Positions 50,396 to 61,244 of a stretch of 64,000 bases of DNA are shown one piece after another. The stretch comes from Herbaspirillum frisingense GSF30 (GTDB lineage: Bacteria > Pseudomonadota > Gammaproteobacteria > Burkholderiales > Burkholderiaceae_D): the NCBI RefSeq assembly GCF_000300975.2, contig NZ_AEEC02000004.1:152063-216062 (forward strand), given 5' to 3'. Positions within the stretch are counted from its first letter, which is position 1, and each line of letters starts with the position of its first letter. The translations under genes and the position numbers were made by a program. Under the pieces are notes generated by a model. That model was not told the DNA's origin and made no database searches. It was given only the letters and a program-made list of their open reading frames with translations.

Positions 50396-50524
50396 ACTGC
50401 ACCTGACCGGGCAGCCTGCCCGTGCGGTGCCGGCCTTCGGTCGTGCGCCATGCCAACGCCATGCCAAGAACGCCGCAGCCCGGTCTTCGCGCCGGGATGC
50501 GGCTGCAGACACTGAAAGAGCAAG

Positions 50525-51598
50525 ATGAGTGACGACAAGTTGCTGCCCCTGCGCCAGAAGATCGATGCCATCGATGCGCAAATCCTCGACCTGCTGAACC
50601 AGCGCGCCCGCGTCGCGCAGGAAGTGGGTCACGTCAAGGCCGAGACCAATGCCCCCGTGTTTCGCCCCGAGCGCGAAGCCCAAGTGCTGCGCCGCGCCGC
50701 CGACCGCAATCCCGGCCCCTTGCTGGGGACCGATATCCAGACCATCTTCCGCGAAGTGATGTCGGCCTGCCGCGCGCTGGAAAAGCGCGTGGTCGTGGCC
50801 TATCTCGGCCCCGAGGGCACCTTCAGCGAACAGGCGGTGTACCAGCAGTTCGGCCACGCCATCGAAGGCCTGCCCTGCGTGTCCATCGATGAAGTGTTCC
50901 GCGACGCCGAAGCCGGCACCGCCGATTTCGGCGTGGTGCCCATCGAGAATTCCTCCGAAGGCGTCATCAACCGCACTCTCGATCTGTTGCTGCAGACCAC
51001 CCTGACCATCAGCGGCGAAGTCTCCATCCCGGTGCATCACAGCCTCATGACCGCCGACGGCAAGATGGATGGCATCACCCGCATCTGTGCACACTCGCAG
51101 GCCCTGGCCCAGTGCAATGCGTGGCTGAATATGAACTATCCTTCCATCGAACGCCAGGCGGTGGCCTCCAACGCCGAGGCGGCGCGCATGGCAGGTGAAG
51201 ACAAGAGCGTGGCGGCCATCGCCGGCGAGATCGCCGGGCAGAAGTACAACCTGCAGACCGTCAACGCACACATCCAGGACGACCCGCACAACCGCACCCG
51301 CTTCGCCATCATCGGCCGTCTGCGTACGGCGCCCTCCGGCCGTGACCAGACTTCCATCGTGCTGTCGGTGCCCAACAAGGCGGGGGCGGTCTACAACCTG
51401 CTGGCGCCACTGGCGCGTCATGGCGTGTCGATGACGCGCTTCGAGTCGCGGCCGGCCCGCATGGGCGCGTGGGAATACTATTTCTACGTCGACCTGGAAG
51501 GTCACGAGCAGGACGAGAAGGTCGCCCAGGCGCTGGAGGAACTGCGCCAGAATGCCGCCTTCTTCAAGCTGCTGGGTTCCTATCCGCTGGGCCTGTAA
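50525..51598 (+). CDS. pheA: Bifunctional chorismate mutase/prephenate dehydratase (P-protein)
   Basis: A 357-residue enzyme. Residues about 5-85 are an AroQ chorismate mutase (LRQKIDAIDAQILDLLNQRARVAQ). Prephenate dehydratase follows (about 92-270, with YLGPEGTFSEQA and VPIENSSEGVI, and the catalytic NRTRF). A C-terminal ACT domain (about 280-355) includes the ESRP phenylalanine-binding motif, so feedback inhibition by phenylalanine is expected. It makes phenylpyruvate. No leader peptide or attenuator is evident in the 129-base upstream gap. Confidence 0.96.
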   Translation: MSDDKLLPLRQKIDAIDAQILDLLNQRARVAQEVGHVKAETNAPVFRPEREAQVLRRAADRNPGPLLGTDIQTIFREVMSACRALEKRVVVAYLGPEGTFSEQAVYQQFGHAIEGLPCVSIDEVFRDAEAGTADFGVVPIENSSEGVINRTLDLLLQTTLTISGEVSIPVHHSLMTADGKMDGITRICAHSQALAQCNAWLNMNYPSIERQAVASNAEAARMAGEDKSVAAIAGEIAGQKYNLQTVNAHIQDDPHNRTRFAIIGRLRTAPSGRDQTSIVLSVPNKAGAVYNLLAPLARHGVSMTRFESRPARMGAWEYYFYVDLEGHEQDEKVAQALEELRQNAAFFKLLGSYPLGL

Positions 51599-51637
51599 GT
51601 GCCGGCTGTCCTGACACCTTTACCGTCCGAGTCCACC

Positions 51638-52525
51638 GTGTTCAAGAAAGTCGTCATCTTCGGCGTGGGCCTCATCGGCGGCTCGTTTGCCCTGGCGCTG
51701 CGCCGTGCCGGCCAGGCCGCCCACATCGTCGGCGTCGGTCGCTCCCCGGCCAGCCTGGAGCGCGCCCGCGAACTGGGTCTGATCGATAGCGTTGCCACCG
51801 ACCCGGCGGCTGCAGTCGATGGGGCCGACCTGATCCTGCTGGCCGCCCCGGTGGCCCAGACCGAAGCCATCCTGGCCTCCATCGCGCCCTACCTGGCACC
51901 GCGGGCCATCGTTACCGACGCTGGCAGCACCAAGGGCGACGTGGTCGCCGCAGCCCGCAAGGCGCTGGGTGCGCGCATCAGCCAGTTCGTCCCCGCCCAT
52001 CCGATCGCCGGGCGTGAGCAGCATGGTCCGGAAGCCGCCCTGGCCGACCTCTACGAAGGCAAGAAGGTGGTCATCACCACCTTGCCCGAGAACGCCGCGC
52101 AGGACGTGGAAACGGTCGCCGCGGCCTGGCGCGCCTGTGGTGCCGTCATCCACCGTCTTTCGCCGCAGGAGCATGATGCGGTGTTCGCCTCGGTCAGCCA
52201 TCTGCCGCATGTGCTGGCCTTTGCGCTGGTGGACGATATCGCCGCCAAGCCGCATGCGGACACGCTGTTCCAGTATGCGGCCAGTGGTTTTCGCGATTTC
52301 ACCCGCATCGCCGCTTCTTCGCCCGAGATGTGGCGCGACATCACACTGGCCAATCGCGATGCCCTGTTGACCGAAGTCGATGCCTATCTGGTGCAATTGC
52401 AGGCCATCCGCGAGATGATCGCCAATAGCGATGGCCCCGCGCTGGAACAGGTCTATGCCAGTGCCCGCGATGCGCGCCAGCAATGGGCCGCCGCCATCGA
52501 GGCTGCCGAACGCAAGAATGGCTGA
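51638..52525 (+). CDS. tyrA: Prephenate dehydrogenase
   Basis: About 295 residues from the GTG at 51638 ([15 protein letters not shown]); an in-frame GTG at 51599 directly follows the pheA stop. The Rossmann motif [10 protein letters not shown] binds NAD(P). The catalytic His is in [16 protein letters not shown], and [11 protein letters not shown] closes the active site. It makes 4-hydroxyphenylpyruvate for tyrosine synthesis. There is no fused chorismate mutase or ACT domain. No aminotransferase gene (hisC type) lies between pheA and tyrA. Confidence 0.94.
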   Translation: MFKKVVIFGVGLIGGSFALALRRAGQAAHIVGVGRSPASLERARELGLIDSVATDPAAAVDGADLILLAAPVAQTEAILASIAPYLAPRAIVTDAGSTKGDVVAAARKALGARISQFVPAHPIAGREQHGPEAALADLYEGKKVVITTLPENAAQDVETVAAAWRACGAVIHRLSPQEHDAVFASVSHLPHVLAFALVDDIAAKPHADTLFQYAASGFRDFTRIAASSPEMWRDITLANRDALLTEVDAYLVQLQAIREMIANSDGPALEQVYASARDARQQWAAAIEAAERKNG

Positions 52526-52602
52526 GCCAGCCTGGCCGGCAGATTAATGAAACTTTGCGTGCCGCTGCGGCGGCCCGATTCATCCACCGAAAACGAATCC
52601 CG

Positions 52603-53934
52603 ATGAAACAGCCTTCCTACCCCCGTCATATCGACCTGGCTCCGGTGCACCACGTGCAAGGCACGGTCAAGCTGCCAGGCTCCAAGAGCATCTCCAACCG
52701 CATCCTGCTGCTGGCGGCGCTGTCCGGCGGCACCACCCGTATCTTCGATCTGCTGGCCTCCGACGATACCCTGGTCATGCTGATGGCCTTGCAGACCCTG
52801 GGAGTGAAGTGGGAGCAGATCGAAGGCACCCAGGATTACATCGTCCATGGCGTCAACGGCGTGCTGCCGGTGCACCAGGCCGATCTCTTCATGGGCAATG
52901 CCGGCACTGCCATCCGCCCGCTCACCGCGGCGCTGGCCGTGCTGGGTGGCGACTACACGCTGCACGGCGTGCCGCGCATGCATGAGCGCCCCATCGGCGA
53001 CCTGGTCGATGCCCTGAATACGGTGGGCATGCGTATCGACTACACCGGCAACCCGGGTTATCCACCGCTGCATATCCGTCGTGGCCAGTTGACTTCCTCG
53101 CGCATGAAGGTGCGAGGCAATGTGTCCAGCCAGTTCCTGACCGCCTTGCTGATGGCGGCGCCCTTGATGGCGCGCGAAGAGGCGATGCAGATCGACGTGG
53201 TCGGCGAGCTCATTTCCAAGCCCTACATCGAGATCACCCTGAACCTGATGCGCCGCTTCGGCGTCGAGGTCGAGCGTGATGGCTGGCAGCAGTTCATCAT
53301 CCAGCCCGGCCAGCACTACCGCAGCCCGGGCAGCATCCACGTGGAGGGCGATGCGTCCTCGGCCTCCTACTTCCTGGCGGCCGGCGCCATCACCGGCGGC
53401 CCGATCCGGGTCGAAGGGGTGGGCCGCGACAGCATCCAGGGCGATGTGCGCTTCGTCGAGGCGCTGCAGCAGATGGGGGCCACCATTACCATGGGTGAGA
53501 ACTGGATCGAGGCCTCGTCCAACGGCCCCCTGAAGGCCATCGAAGCCGATTTCAACCATATTCCCGATGCCGCCATGACCATCGCCGTGGCCGCGCTCTA
53601 TGCCGACGGCCCCAGCACCTTGCGCAATATCGCCAGCTGGCGTGTCAAGGAAACCGACCGCCTGGCTGCCATGGCCACTGAGCTGCGCAAGCTCGGCGCC
53701 GAGGTGGAGGAGGGCGCCGACTACCTGAAGGTGACGCCGCCGGCCGAGATCGGCAGCGCCGCCATCGACACCTATGACGACCATCGCATGGCCATGTGTT
53801 TCTCCCTGGCATCGCTGGATGGTGCATTGCGGCGTGGCAACCGGGTGCGCATCAATGACCCCAAATGCGTGGCCAAGACCTTCCCGGATTACTTCGACGT
53901 CTTCAAAAAGATTGCCGAGCAAACCTTGATCTGA
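52603..53934 (+). CDS. aroA: 5-enolpyruvylshikimate-3-phosphate synthase
   Basis: About 443 residues from the ATG at 52603. The EPSPS signatures are clear: [17 protein letters not shown] near the start, [17 protein letters not shown], and later RVKETDRL with [10 protein letters not shown]. The [14 protein letters not shown] loop has the Gly and Pro of the class I, glyphosate-sensitive type. It makes EPSP, the step before chorismate, and so feeds pheA and tyrA upstream. Length is normal. The upstream frame is open for 40 more codons but that part overlaps tyrA. Confidence 0.97.
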   Translation: MKQPSYPRHIDLAPVHHVQGTVKLPGSKSISNRILLLAALSGGTTRIFDLLASDDTLVMLMALQTLGVKWEQIEGTQDYIVHGVNGVLPVHQADLFMGNAGTAIRPLTAALAVLGGDYTLHGVPRMHERPIGDLVDALNTVGMRIDYTGNPGYPPLHIRRGQLTSSRMKVRGNVSSQFLTALLMAAPLMAREEAMQIDVVGELISKPYIEITLNLMRRFGVEVERDGWQQFIIQPGQHYRSPGSIHVEGDASSASYFLAAGAITGGPIRVEGVGRDSIQGDVRFVEALQQMGATITMGENWIEASSNGPLKAIEADFNHIPDAAMTIAVAALYADGPSTLRNIASWRVKETDRLAAMATELRKLGAEVEEGADYLKVTPPAEIGSAAIDTYDDHRMAMCFSLASLDGALRRGNRVRINDPKCVAKTFPDYFDVFKKIAEQTLI

Positions 53935-53992
53935 TAAACCCTGTAGTAACGAGAAATTGCACTAAATTATTCACTGATAAAGGGTTCAGGCC

Positions 53993-54661
53993 ATGGAAAA
54001 AGCAAAGATACCGGTCATCGCCATTGATGGTCCCACCGCCTCGGGCAAGGGCACCGTGGCCCAGAAGGTGGCCCAGCAACTGGGTTTCCATTACCTGGAT
54101 TCGGGCGCGCTGTACCGCCTGACGGCGCTGTCCGTGCTGCGGCGCGGCATCGCCCTGGACGACGAGCATGCGCTGGCCAAGGCGGCCGAGCACCTGCACT
54201 GCCATTTCGATGGCGCCCACATCTTCCTGGCCAATGAAGACGTGACCCAGGCCATCCGTGCCGAAGAGGTTGGCAATACCGCCTCCCGCATTGCCGCCCT
54301 GATCACCGTGCGCCAGGCCTTGTACGGCCTGCAGTTGTCATTCAGGAAATCCCCCGGCCTGGTGGCCGATGGTCGCGACATGGGTACCGTCATCTTCCCC
54401 AACGCCCGTCTGAAGGTGTTTTTGACCGCCAGTGTGGAAGCGCGCGCCACAAGACGCTATAAGCAATTGATTGACAAGGGTTTTTCTGCTAATATCGAAG
54501 ACCTCTCCAGAGATTTGAAGGAACGTGACGAACGCGACATGAGTCGCTCGTCGGCCCCCTTGAAGCCTGCGGAGGGCGCATATCACCTGGATACATCCGA
54601 CATGACCGCTGACGAAGCGGTGCAGCAGGTACTCAGCTGGTACGCTGCCCTGGGGCATTGA
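53993..54661 (+). CDS. cmk: Cytidylate kinase
   Basis: A 222-residue nucleoside monophosphate kinase that phosphorylates CMP and dCMP. The P loop is [13 protein letters not shown], the CMP-binding segment is [12 protein letters not shown], and the [15 protein letters not shown] and [16 protein letters not shown] segments match the cmk family. Length is normal. It precedes rpsA, as in many proteobacteria, and could share its transcript. Confidence 0.97.
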   Translation: MEKAKIPVIAIDGPTASGKGTVAQKVAQQLGFHYLDSGALYRLTALSVLRRGIALDDEHALAKAAEHLHCHFDGAHIFLANEDVTQAIRAEEVGNTASRIAALITVRQALYGLQLSFRKSPGLVADGRDMGTVIFPNARLKVFLTASVEARATRRYKQLIDKGFSANIEDLSRDLKERDERDMSRSSAPLKPAEGAYHLDTSDMTADEAVQQVLSWYAALGH

Positions 54662-54876
54662 AAGCGCTTGAATCTGCTTGAAAAAGCGCCTTTCGCTGCC
54701 ATCATGGGCAAGTCCTTGTTGTACCCGTAGTGCCATTGGTGCCCGGCAGATGCAAAGTCTGACGGGTGTTGATAAACCTAACCCAGTATCCATGCCATCG
54801 GCGGCAACGCAGGCGGCAGTGCAAGTCGGGACGATTGCATCGTACGGATACCGGCCAATCTTTCTTACTTTCTTTT
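54662..54876 (+). promoter_or_regulatory. rpsA leader, probable S1 autoregulation region
   Basis: 215 bases between cmk and rpsA. There is no Shine-Dalgarno sequence; the ATG is preceded by a pyrimidine-rich TTTCTTACTTTCTTTT. A short perfect hairpin (ACGAT-TGC-ATCGT, 54831-54843) lies about 35 bases upstream. In E. coli the rpsA leader folds so that it is translated without a Shine-Dalgarno and is repressed by S1. The same behaviour is inferred here. Confidence 0.5.
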
Positions 54877-56592
54877 ATGTCTACCACTACCGTTATCGCT
54901 GCAGGTGTTGATACCTCCAGCGAATTTGCTGCTCTGTTTGAAGAATCGCTGTCGCGTCAGGACATGCGTTCGGGTGAAGTCATCTCGGCAGAAGTCGTGC
55001 GCCTGGATCACAACTTCGTGATCGTCAACGCCGGCCTGAAGTCGGAAGCATTCATCCCTGTTGAAGAATTCAAGAACGACAACGGCGAAGTCGAAGTCAA
55101 CGTCGGCGACTTCATCTCCGTTGCGATCGAATCGCTGGAAAACGGCTTCGGCGACACCATCCTGTCGCGCGACAAGGCCAAGCGTCTGGCATCGTGGCTC
55201 TCGCTGGAAAAGGCGATGGAGTCCGGCGAGATCGTCACCGGTACCGTCAATGGCAAGGTCAAGGGCGGCCTGACCGTTCTGACCAACGGCATCCGTGCCT
55301 TCCTGCCGGGTTCGCTGGTCGACACCCGTCCGGTCAAGGACACCACCCCGTTCGAAGGCAAGACCCTGGAATTCAAGGTCATCAAGCTGGATCGCAAGCG
55401 CAACAACGTGGTTCTGTCGCGCCGTGCCGTGATCGAAGCCTCCATGGGCGAAGAGCGCGCCAAGCTGATGGAAACCCTGAAGGAAGGCACCGTCGTCACC
55501 GGTATCGTCAAGAACATCACCGACTACGGTGCGTTCGTTGACCTGGGTGGCATCGACGGCCTGCTGCACATCACCGACCTGGCATGGCGTCGCGTGCGTC
55601 ACCCGTCGGAAGTGCTGTCGGTTGGCCAAGAGATCACCGCCAAGGTCCTCAAGTACGATCAAGAGAAGAACCGCGTCTCCCTGGGCGTGAAGCAACTGGG
55701 CGACGATCCGTGGACCGGTCTGTCGCGTCGCTACCCGCAAGGCACCCGCCTGTTCGGCAAGGTCACCAACCTGACCGACTACGGTGCATTCGTGGAAGTC
55801 GAACAAGGCATCGAAGGCCTGGTGCACGTCTCCGAAATGGACTGGACCAACAAGAACGTGGCCCCGAACAAGGTCGTCCAGCTGGGCGACGAAGTCGAAG
55901 TCATGGTTCTGGAAATCGACGAAGAGCGTCGTCGTATCTCCCTGGGCATGAAACAGTGCAAGCCGAACCCGTGGGACGACTTCGCCATGAGCCACAAGAA
56001 GGGCGACAAGGTCAAGGGTTCCATCAAGTCGATCACCGACTTCGGCGTGTTCATCGGCCTGCCGGGCAACATCGACGGTCTGGTGCACCTGTCCGACCTG
56101 TCCTGGACCGAAGCTGGCGAAGAAGCCGTGCGCAAGTTCAAGAAGGGCGACGAGCTGGAAGCCGTTGTTCTGGCCATCGACGTGGAACGCGAGCGCGTCT
56201 CCCTGGGCGTGAAGCAACTGGAAGGCGACCCGTTCAACAACTTCGCCGCCCTGAACGACAAGGGTGCGTTGGTGACCGGTACCGTCAAGTCGGTTGAGCC
56301 CAAGGGCGCCGTGATCCAGCTGAACGACGAAGTCGAAGGCTACCTGCGTGCATCCGAAATCTCCCGCGACCGCGTGGAAGATGCCGGTACCCACCTGAAG
56401 GTTGGCGATTCCGTCGAAGCCCTGGTCATCAACATCGACCGCAAGGCTCGCAGCATCCAGCTGTCGATCAAGGCCAAGGACAACGCCGAGACCCAGGAAG
56501 CCATGCAGAAGATGTCGGCTGACTCCAACGCTGCTTCGGGCACCACCAGCCTGGGCGCGCTGCTGAAGGCCAAGCTCGACAACAAGAACTGA
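54877..56592 (+). CDS. rpsA: 30S ribosomal protein S1
   Basis: A 571-residue protein from the ATG at 54877 ([23 protein letters not shown]). Six S1 (OB-fold) repeats run from about residue 35 to 545, with recurring [38 protein letters not shown] and [22 protein letters not shown]1 unwinds mRNA on the 30S subunit. The length is normal for the six-repeat Gram-negative type. It is followed by ihfB after 13 bases, the usual order. Confidence 0.97.
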   Translation: MSTTTVIAAGVDTSSEFAALFEESLSRQDMRSGEVISAEVVRLDHNFVIVNAGLKSEAFIPVEEFKNDNGEVEVNVGDFISVAIESLENGFGDTILSRDKAKRLASWLSLEKAMESGEIVTGTVNGKVKGGLTVLTNGIRAFLPGSLVDTRPVKDTTPFEGKTLEFKVIKLDRKRNNVVLSRRAVIEASMGEERAKLMETLKEGTVVTGIVKNITDYGAFVDLGGIDGLLHITDLAWRRVRHPSEVLSVGQEITAKVLKYDQEKNRVSLGVKQLGDDPWTGLSRRYPQGTRLFGKVTNLTDYGAFVEVEQGIEGLVHVSEMDWTNKNVAPNKVVQLGDEVEVMVLEIDEERRRISLGMKQCKPNPWDDFAMSHKKGDKVKGSIKSITDFGVFIGLPGNIDGLVHLSDLSWTEAGEEAVRKFKKGDELEAVVLAIDVERERVSLGVKQLEGDPFNNFAALNDKGALVTGTVKSVEPKGAVIQLNDEVEGYLRASEISRDRVEDAGTHLKVGDSVEALVINIDRKARSIQLSIKAKDNAETQEAMQKMSADSNAASGTTSLGALLKAKLDNKN

Positions 56593-56605
56593 TCTTCCGG
56601 TCACG

Positions 56606-56911
56606 ATGACGAAGTCGGAGCTGATCGCCCGTCTGGCTGAGCGTTATCCGCAACTTGTCGCCAAGGATGCGGATTACGCGGTCAAGACCATCCTCGATGC
56701 CATGGTCGACGCACTCGCGACCGGCCAGCGTATCGAGATCCGTGGTTTTGGCAGCTTCGCGCTCAACCGCCGTCCGCCGCGTATCGGCCGCAATCCCAAG
56801 TCTGGCGACAAGGTGATGGTTCCCGAAAAACGGGTGCCGCACTTCAAGCCCGGCAAGGAATTGCGCGAACGCGTCGATGCGATGGTCGGCCAGCCAATCC
56901 GCGAGGATTGA
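56606..56911 (+). CDS. ihfB: Integration host factor subunit beta
   Basis: A 101-residue DNA-bending protein. The HU/IHF core and beta arm are clear: [16 protein letters not shown] at the start, then [26 protein letters not shown] and the [13 protein letters not shown] end. The Pro in [11 protein letters not shown] is the intercalating residue region. It pairs with IhfA (encoded elsewhere). It follows rpsA by 13 bases, and a terminator ends the operon. Confidence 0.96.
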   Translation: MTKSELIARLAERYPQLVAKDADYAVKTILDAMVDALATGQRIEIRGFGSFALNRRPPRIGRNPKSGDKVMVPEKRVPHFKPGKELRERVDAMVGQPIRED

Positions 56912-57043
56912 ACCGGCTTGGCCTGTGACCAGGCAGTTCTTGTCGCCAGCTTCATTGATGGCGATGTCAGGCTGCAGTAATCGTTGATGCCTTGCACCTG
57001 CCCAGCGCACGCTGAGCGGGTGTAAAGGCAGATCAACAAAATG

Positions 57044-57071
57044 AACGGCATCTTTGGATGCCGTTTTTTTT
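57044..57071 (+). terminator. Intrinsic terminator after ihfB
   Basis: AACGGCATC (57044-57052) and GATGCCGTT (57057-57065) form a perfect 9-bp stem with a TTTG loop, followed by a long T run to 57071. It ends the rpsA-ihfB transcript. Confidence 0.93.
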
Positions 57072-57229
57072 CACGTACAATCCGCATTTGACCTGGATTG
57101 ACCTGGAAAGCGAGCGAAACAGGCCCGATTTTTCCGGCCAGCGCAATAATTGCGATCCGGCACGCCCCGCCGCGAGGTGCGCAGGCGGCCTTCCGGGCAG
57201 CACACTGACCCGCCAGAAAGGATTACGCC

Positions 57230-57556
57230 ATGAAAATACTCTCCCGATTGATCGCGGCCATCCTGTTCGTGTTCTTCTTTTTCTTCGCCCTGCGCAACAC
57301 CCAGGAAGTGACCATGCACTTCTTCCTCGGCTATGAGCGCAGCGACCCGCTGGTCCTGGTCCTGCTGGCCTTCTTCGTGGTCGGCGCGGTACTGGGCGTG
57401 CTGGCCATGGTGCCGCTGGTCTTGCGCCATCGCCGTGAAGCCTCGCGCTACAAGAAGACCCTGGCCCAGATCCAGAAGGCCCAGGAAGACCTGGTCCAGG
57501 CACAGGCCCAGCCGCCACAGCCAGACAGCGTGATAACAGCGCAGCACATCCTCTAA
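57230..57556 (+). CDS. lapA: Lipopolysaccharide assembly protein A (LapA domain)
   Basis: A 108-residue inner membrane protein with an AAAGGA ribosome site. Two membrane helices (about 5-22 and 40-65) and a C-terminal coiled coil (about 66-90, SRYKKTLAQIQKAQEDL) match the DUF1049/LapA family. The FALRNTQEVTMHFFLG stretch between the helices is characteristic. It acts with LapB and FtsH to control LpxC levels and so LPS amount. lapB follows after 16 bases. Confidence 0.9.
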   Translation: MKILSRLIAAILFVFFFFFALRNTQEVTMHFFLGYERSDPLVLVLLAFFVVGAVLGVLAMVPLVLRHRREASRYKKTLAQIQKAQEDLVQAQAQPPQPDSVITAQHIL

Positions 57557-57572
57557 TTGCCCCTCTCTCTTT

Positions 57573-58748
57573 ATGGAATTTGAATTTTGGTGGTTGCTCG
57601 GCATCCCGGTCTTCTTCGGACTCGGATGGATTGCCGCGCGGGTTGACATCAACCAGTTGCTGTCCGAATCGCGTACCCTGCCACGCGGCTATTTCAAGGG
57701 CCTCAACTTCCTGCTCAACGAGCAACCCGACAAGGCCATCGACGCCTTCATCGAAATCGTCAAGCTGGATCCGGAAACGGTAGAACTGCACTTTGCCCTG
57801 GGCAACCTGTTCCGCCGCCGCGGCGAGACCGAACGCGCCATCCGCGTGCACCAGAATCTACTGGCGCGCCCGGACCTGCCGGCCGAGCACCACGGACATG
57901 CCCTGTATGAACTGGGCCAAGATTATCTGAAGGCCGGCCTGCTGGACCGCGCCGAGGAAACCTTCAACAAGCTCATCGACACCCCCTACAGCGCCCAGGC
58001 CGGTCGCGCCCTGCTGGAAATCTACCAGCGCGAGAAGGAGTGGACCCGCGCCATCGCCGCGGCCGAGATCCTGCAAGCCACCGGCGCCGGTGGCCGCCAG
58101 CGCGAGATCGCCCAGTTCTATTGCGAACTGGCTGCCGACGAACTGGTGCGCACCAATACCGATGCCGCCATGTCCCTGCTGGACAAGGCCCTGGCCGCTG
58201 ACCGCAAGAGCGTACGCGCCACCATGCTGATGGGCGACGCGCTGCGCGCCCGTGGCGACATCGAGGGCGCGCTGGAAACCTGGCGCCGTGTGGAGCACCA
58301 GAGCGTGCCGCATACCGCCCTGGTGGCGCAGCGCCTGATGGATGGCTATATCGCCGTGGGCCGCCCGCAGGAGGGTATCAACCTGCTGCGCGCCTACCTG
58401 GCCGAAGCGCCGTCGATCGACTTGCTGGAAGTGGTCTTCAAGGCCGTCCTCGACGCCGATGGCATCGACGCCGCCAACGTCCTGGTCAGCGACGAGCTGC
58501 GTCGTACGCCCACGCTGCTGGGCCTGGACAAGTTCCTGGAAGCCCGCATGATGAGTGCGCCCCAGACCGTGCGTCCCGAGCTGGCGGTGGTCAAGACCCT
58601 GGTGCATGGCTATACCCAGAAGCTGGCACGCTACCAGTGCAGCCACTGCGGTTTCAAGGCCCGCCAGTTCTATTGGCAATGCCCGGGCTGCAGCCAGTGG
58701 GAGACCTATCCGCCGCGCCGCACCGAAGAACTGAACGTGATGAACTGA
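57573..58748 (+). CDS. lapB: Lipopolysaccharide assembly protein B (LapB/YciM)
   Basis: A 391-residue protein with an N-terminal membrane helix (WWLLGIPVFFGLGWIAARVD), a series of TPR-type repeats (about 35-340, e.g. AIDAFIEIVKLDPETVELHFALGNLF and YELGQDYLKAGLLDRAEETF), and a C-terminal rubredoxin-type metal ribbon with CSHC and CPGC. This is the full LapB layout. It recruits LpxC to FtsH for degradation. The ATG has no Shine-Dalgarno; the stretch before it is pyrimidine-rich (CCCCTCTCTCTTT), so coupling to lapA or S1-dependent initiation is likely. Confidence 0.94.
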   Translation: MEFEFWWLLGIPVFFGLGWIAARVDINQLLSESRTLPRGYFKGLNFLLNEQPDKAIDAFIEIVKLDPETVELHFALGNLFRRRGETERAIRVHQNLLARPDLPAEHHGHALYELGQDYLKAGLLDRAEETFNKLIDTPYSAQAGRALLEIYQREKEWTRAIAAAEILQATGAGGRQREIAQFYCELAADELVRTNTDAAMSLLDKALAADRKSVRATMLMGDALRARGDIEGALETWRRVEHQSVPHTALVAQRLMDGYIAVGRPQEGINLLRAYLAEAPSIDLLEVVFKAVLDADGIDAANVLVSDELRRTPTLLGLDKFLEARMMSAPQTVRPELAVVKTLVHGYTQKLARYQCSHCGFKARQFYWQCPGCSQWETYPPRRTEELNVMN

Positions 58749-58797
58749 ACGTGATGAATCAAGGCCGCATGGCCGTACCTGACACTCTGGATCTACC

Positions 58798-60177
58798 ATG
58801 AAAATCACCATCATCGGCACCGGCTACGTTGGCCTGGTGACCGGCGCCTGCCTGGCCGAACTCGGCAACGATGTGTTCTGCCTGGACCTCGACCAGCGCA
58901 AGGTCGACATCCTCAACAACGGCGGCATCCCCATCCACGAACCCGGCCTGGAAGAAGTGGTGGCGCGCAACCGTGCTGCCGGCCGCCTGCAGTTTTCCAC
59001 CGACGTGGCCGCCAGTGTGGCCCACGGGGACATCCAGTTCATCGCGGTAGGTACTCCGCCCGACGAAGACGGCTCGGCCGACCTGCAATACGTGCTGGCC
59101 GCCGCCCGCAACATCGGCCGTCACATGGAAGGCTTCAAGGTGGTGGTCGACAAGTCCACCGTGCCGGTGGGTACGGCTGACCGCGTCAAGGCCGCCATCG
59201 CCGAGGAACTGGCACAGCGCGGCACGACCGATGCCAGCTTCTCGGTGGTCTCCAATCCGGAATTCCTCAAGGAAGGCGCAGCGGTAGAAGACTTCATGCG
59301 CCCCGACCGCATCGTGATCGGTCACGACCAGAGCGCCGATGGTCTGCGCGCGCAGAATCTGATGAAGAAGCTCTACGCGCCCTTCAACCGCAACCATGAG
59401 CGCACCTACTGGATGGACGTGCGCTCGGCCGAATTCACCAAATACGCCGCCAACGCCATGCTGGCCACGCGCATTTCCTTCATGAACGAGCTGGCCAACC
59501 TTGCTGACCGGGTCGGTGCCGATATCGAGTCGGTGCGCCATGGCATCGGTTCCGATCCGCGTATCGGTCACAGCTTCCTGTATGCCGGCTGCGGCTATGG
59601 CGGCTCCTGCTTCCCCAAGGATGTGCAGGCGCTGGAACGTACCGCCCGCGACTACGACCAGGAACTGCTGATCCTGCAGGCCGTCGAGCGTGTCAACGAT
59701 CGCCAGAAGCACGTGCTGGGCAAGAAGATCGTCACCCGCTTCGGCGAAGACCTGACGGGCAAGCACTTCGCGATCTGGGGCCTGGCCTTCAAGCCCAATA
59801 CCGACGACATGCGCGAAGCGTCGTCGCGGGTGCTGATCGGCGAACTGGTGCGACGCGGCGCCAGCGTGGCCGTCTACGATCCGGTGGCCATGAAGGAAGC
59901 CGGTCGCGTGCTGGAACTGGACTTCGCCGACGATACGCAGTTGCTGCAGAAGATCCGTTTCGCCGCGTCGCCCAATGACACCTTGCAAGGTGCCGACGCC
60001 CTGGCCATCGTCACCGAATGGAAGGCTTTCCGCAGTCCTGATTTCGAGCGCGTCAAGGCGGTACTGAAGACCCCGGTCATCTTCGATGGCCGCAACCTGT
60101 TCGATCCGCAGCTCATGGCCGACAGCGGCATCGAATACTACGGCATCGGCCGCACTCTTCAAGCGCGTGGACAATAA
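58798..60177 (+). CDS. ugd: UDP-glucose 6-dehydrogenase
   Basis: A 459-residue NAD-dependent enzyme that makes UDP-glucuronate for polysaccharides. The N-terminal Rossmann motif is [15 protein letters not shown]; the catalytic Cys lies in [24 protein letters not shown] and [15 protein letters not shown] are family segments. Length is normal. It is followed at once by hldA, whose start lies one base after the ugd stop, so envelope sugar genes are coupled here. Confidence 0.96.
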   Translation: MKITIIGTGYVGLVTGACLAELGNDVFCLDLDQRKVDILNNGGIPIHEPGLEEVVARNRAAGRLQFSTDVAASVAHGDIQFIAVGTPPDEDGSADLQYVLAAARNIGRHMEGFKVVVDKSTVPVGTADRVKAAIAEELAQRGTTDASFSVVSNPEFLKEGAAVEDFMRPDRIVIGHDQSADGLRAQNLMKKLYAPFNRNHERTYWMDVRSAEFTKYAANAMLATRISFMNELANLADRVGADIESVRHGIGSDPRIGHSFLYAGCGYGGSCFPKDVQALERTARDYDQELLILQAVERVNDRQKHVLGKKIVTRFGEDLTGKHFAIWGLAFKPNTDDMREASSRVLIGELVRRGASVAVYDPVAMKEAGRVLELDFADDTQLLQKIRFAASPNDTLQGADALAIVTEWKAFRSPDFERVKAVLKTPVIFDGRNLFDPQLMADSGIEYYGIGRTLQARGQ

Positions 60178-60178
60178 C

Positions 60179-61114
60179 GTGAACAAGGACCTCTCTTCCG
60201 CCTGGGATTCCGCCCGCATCCTCATCGTGGGCGATGTCATGCTGGACCGCTACTGGTTCGGCGAAGTCAATCGCATCTCTCCCGAAGCCCCGGTTCCGGT
60301 GGTGCGCGTGGAGCGCCGCGAAGAGCGCCTGGGTGGCGCCGCCAACGTGGCACGCAATACGGCCAGCCTGGGGGCTAAGACGGCGCTGCTGGGCGTCACC
60401 GGCGACGACGAACCGGCGCGCGTGATGGAGAACATGCTGCGTGAAATGGGCATCGACAGCCACCTGAACCGCGACCCCAGCATCGCCACCATCGTCAAGC
60501 TGCGCGTGATCGGGCGCCAGCAGCAGCTGGTGCGCATCGACTTCGAAGAGGCGCCTACCGATACCGTATTGCGCGACAAGCTGACCCAGTTCAACTCGCT
60601 GGTGGCCGATTACGACGTCATCGTCTTTTCCGACTACGCCAAGGGCGGGCTGGTCAACGTCGCCGAGATGATTGCCACCGCGAAGAAGCTGGGCAAGCGC
60701 ATCCTGGTCGACCCCAAGGGCGATGATTTCACGCGTTACGCCGGCGCCTCCATCCTCACGCCCAACAAGTCGGAGATGGTGCGCATCGTCGGCCAGTGGA
60801 AGAACGAGGAAGACCTCACCGCACGTGCCCAGAAACTGCGTACCGAACTGGACCTCGAAGCCTTGCTGCTGACCCGTTCGGAAGAAGGCATGAGCTTGTA
60901 CCGCGATGGCGAAGTCACTCACTTCCCCACCATGGCGCGTGAAGTGTTCGACGTCTCTGGCGCAGGCGATACCGTCATCGGTACCCTGGCCGTGATGCTC
61001 GGCGCAGGCGCTTCGCTGGTGGATGCCGTCACCATGGCCAATCGTGCCGGAGGCATCGTGGTCGGCAAGCTCGGTACCGCCACCGTGACTCGCGAGGAAT
61101 TGCTGGCGGGGTGA
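60179..61114 (+). CDS. hldA: D-glycero-beta-D-manno-heptose-7-phosphate kinase
   Basis: About 311 residues from the GTG at 60179; an in-frame GTG at 60167 would overlap ugd. It is a ribokinase-type sugar kinase with GDVMLDRYWFGEVNRISPEAPVPVV, the HldA/RfaE domain I start, GGAANVARN, and the catalytic DVSGAGDTVIGTLA with Asp. There is no C-terminal adenylyltransferase domain, so this is the split HldA form rather than the fused HldE. It phosphorylates heptose-7-phosphate for the LPS core. A terminator follows. Confidence 0.93.
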   Translation: MNKDLSSAWDSARILIVGDVMLDRYWFGEVNRISPEAPVPVVRVERREERLGGAANVARNTASLGAKTALLGVTGDDEPARVMENMLREMGIDSHLNRDPSIATIVKLRVIGRQQQLVRIDFEEAPTDTVLRDKLTQFNSLVADYDVIVFSDYAKGGLVNVAEMIATAKKLGKRILVDPKGDDFTRYAGASILTPNKSEMVRIVGQWKNEEDLTARAQKLRTELDLEALLLTRSEEGMSLYRDGEVTHFPTMAREVFDVSGAGDTVIGTLAVMLGAGASLVDAVTMANRAGGIVVGKLGTATVTREELLAG

Positions 61115-61175
61115 TTTGAGAGCGGTTTTCTAGCTGGATTACTGTCAACAGGCTGCTGTGACTTTCGTTGAGGAT

Positions 61176-61214
61176 GGGCAGCGCATTTCCGGATGCGCTG
61201 CCCTTTGTTTTTTC
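61176..61214 (+). terminator. Intrinsic terminator after hldA
   Basis: GGGCAGCGCAT (61176-61186) and ATGCGCTGCCC (61193-61203) form a perfect 11-bp stem with a TTCCGG loop, followed by TTTGTTTTTT. It closes the ugd-hldA transcript. Confidence 0.93.
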
Positions 61215-61244
61215 CCTCAATCCAGAAAGTCGAAAGGACGCATC

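Noticed and set aside
50396..50524. Phenylalanine attenuator before pheA
   Set aside because: No leader peptide rich in Phe codons and no terminator/antiterminator pair is visible in the 129-base gap.
54865..56604. A 579-codon open frame opposite rpsA, and similar ones opposite serC/pheA and aroA
   Set aside because: Same codon-bias effect as opposite gyrA; no ribosome site or domain.
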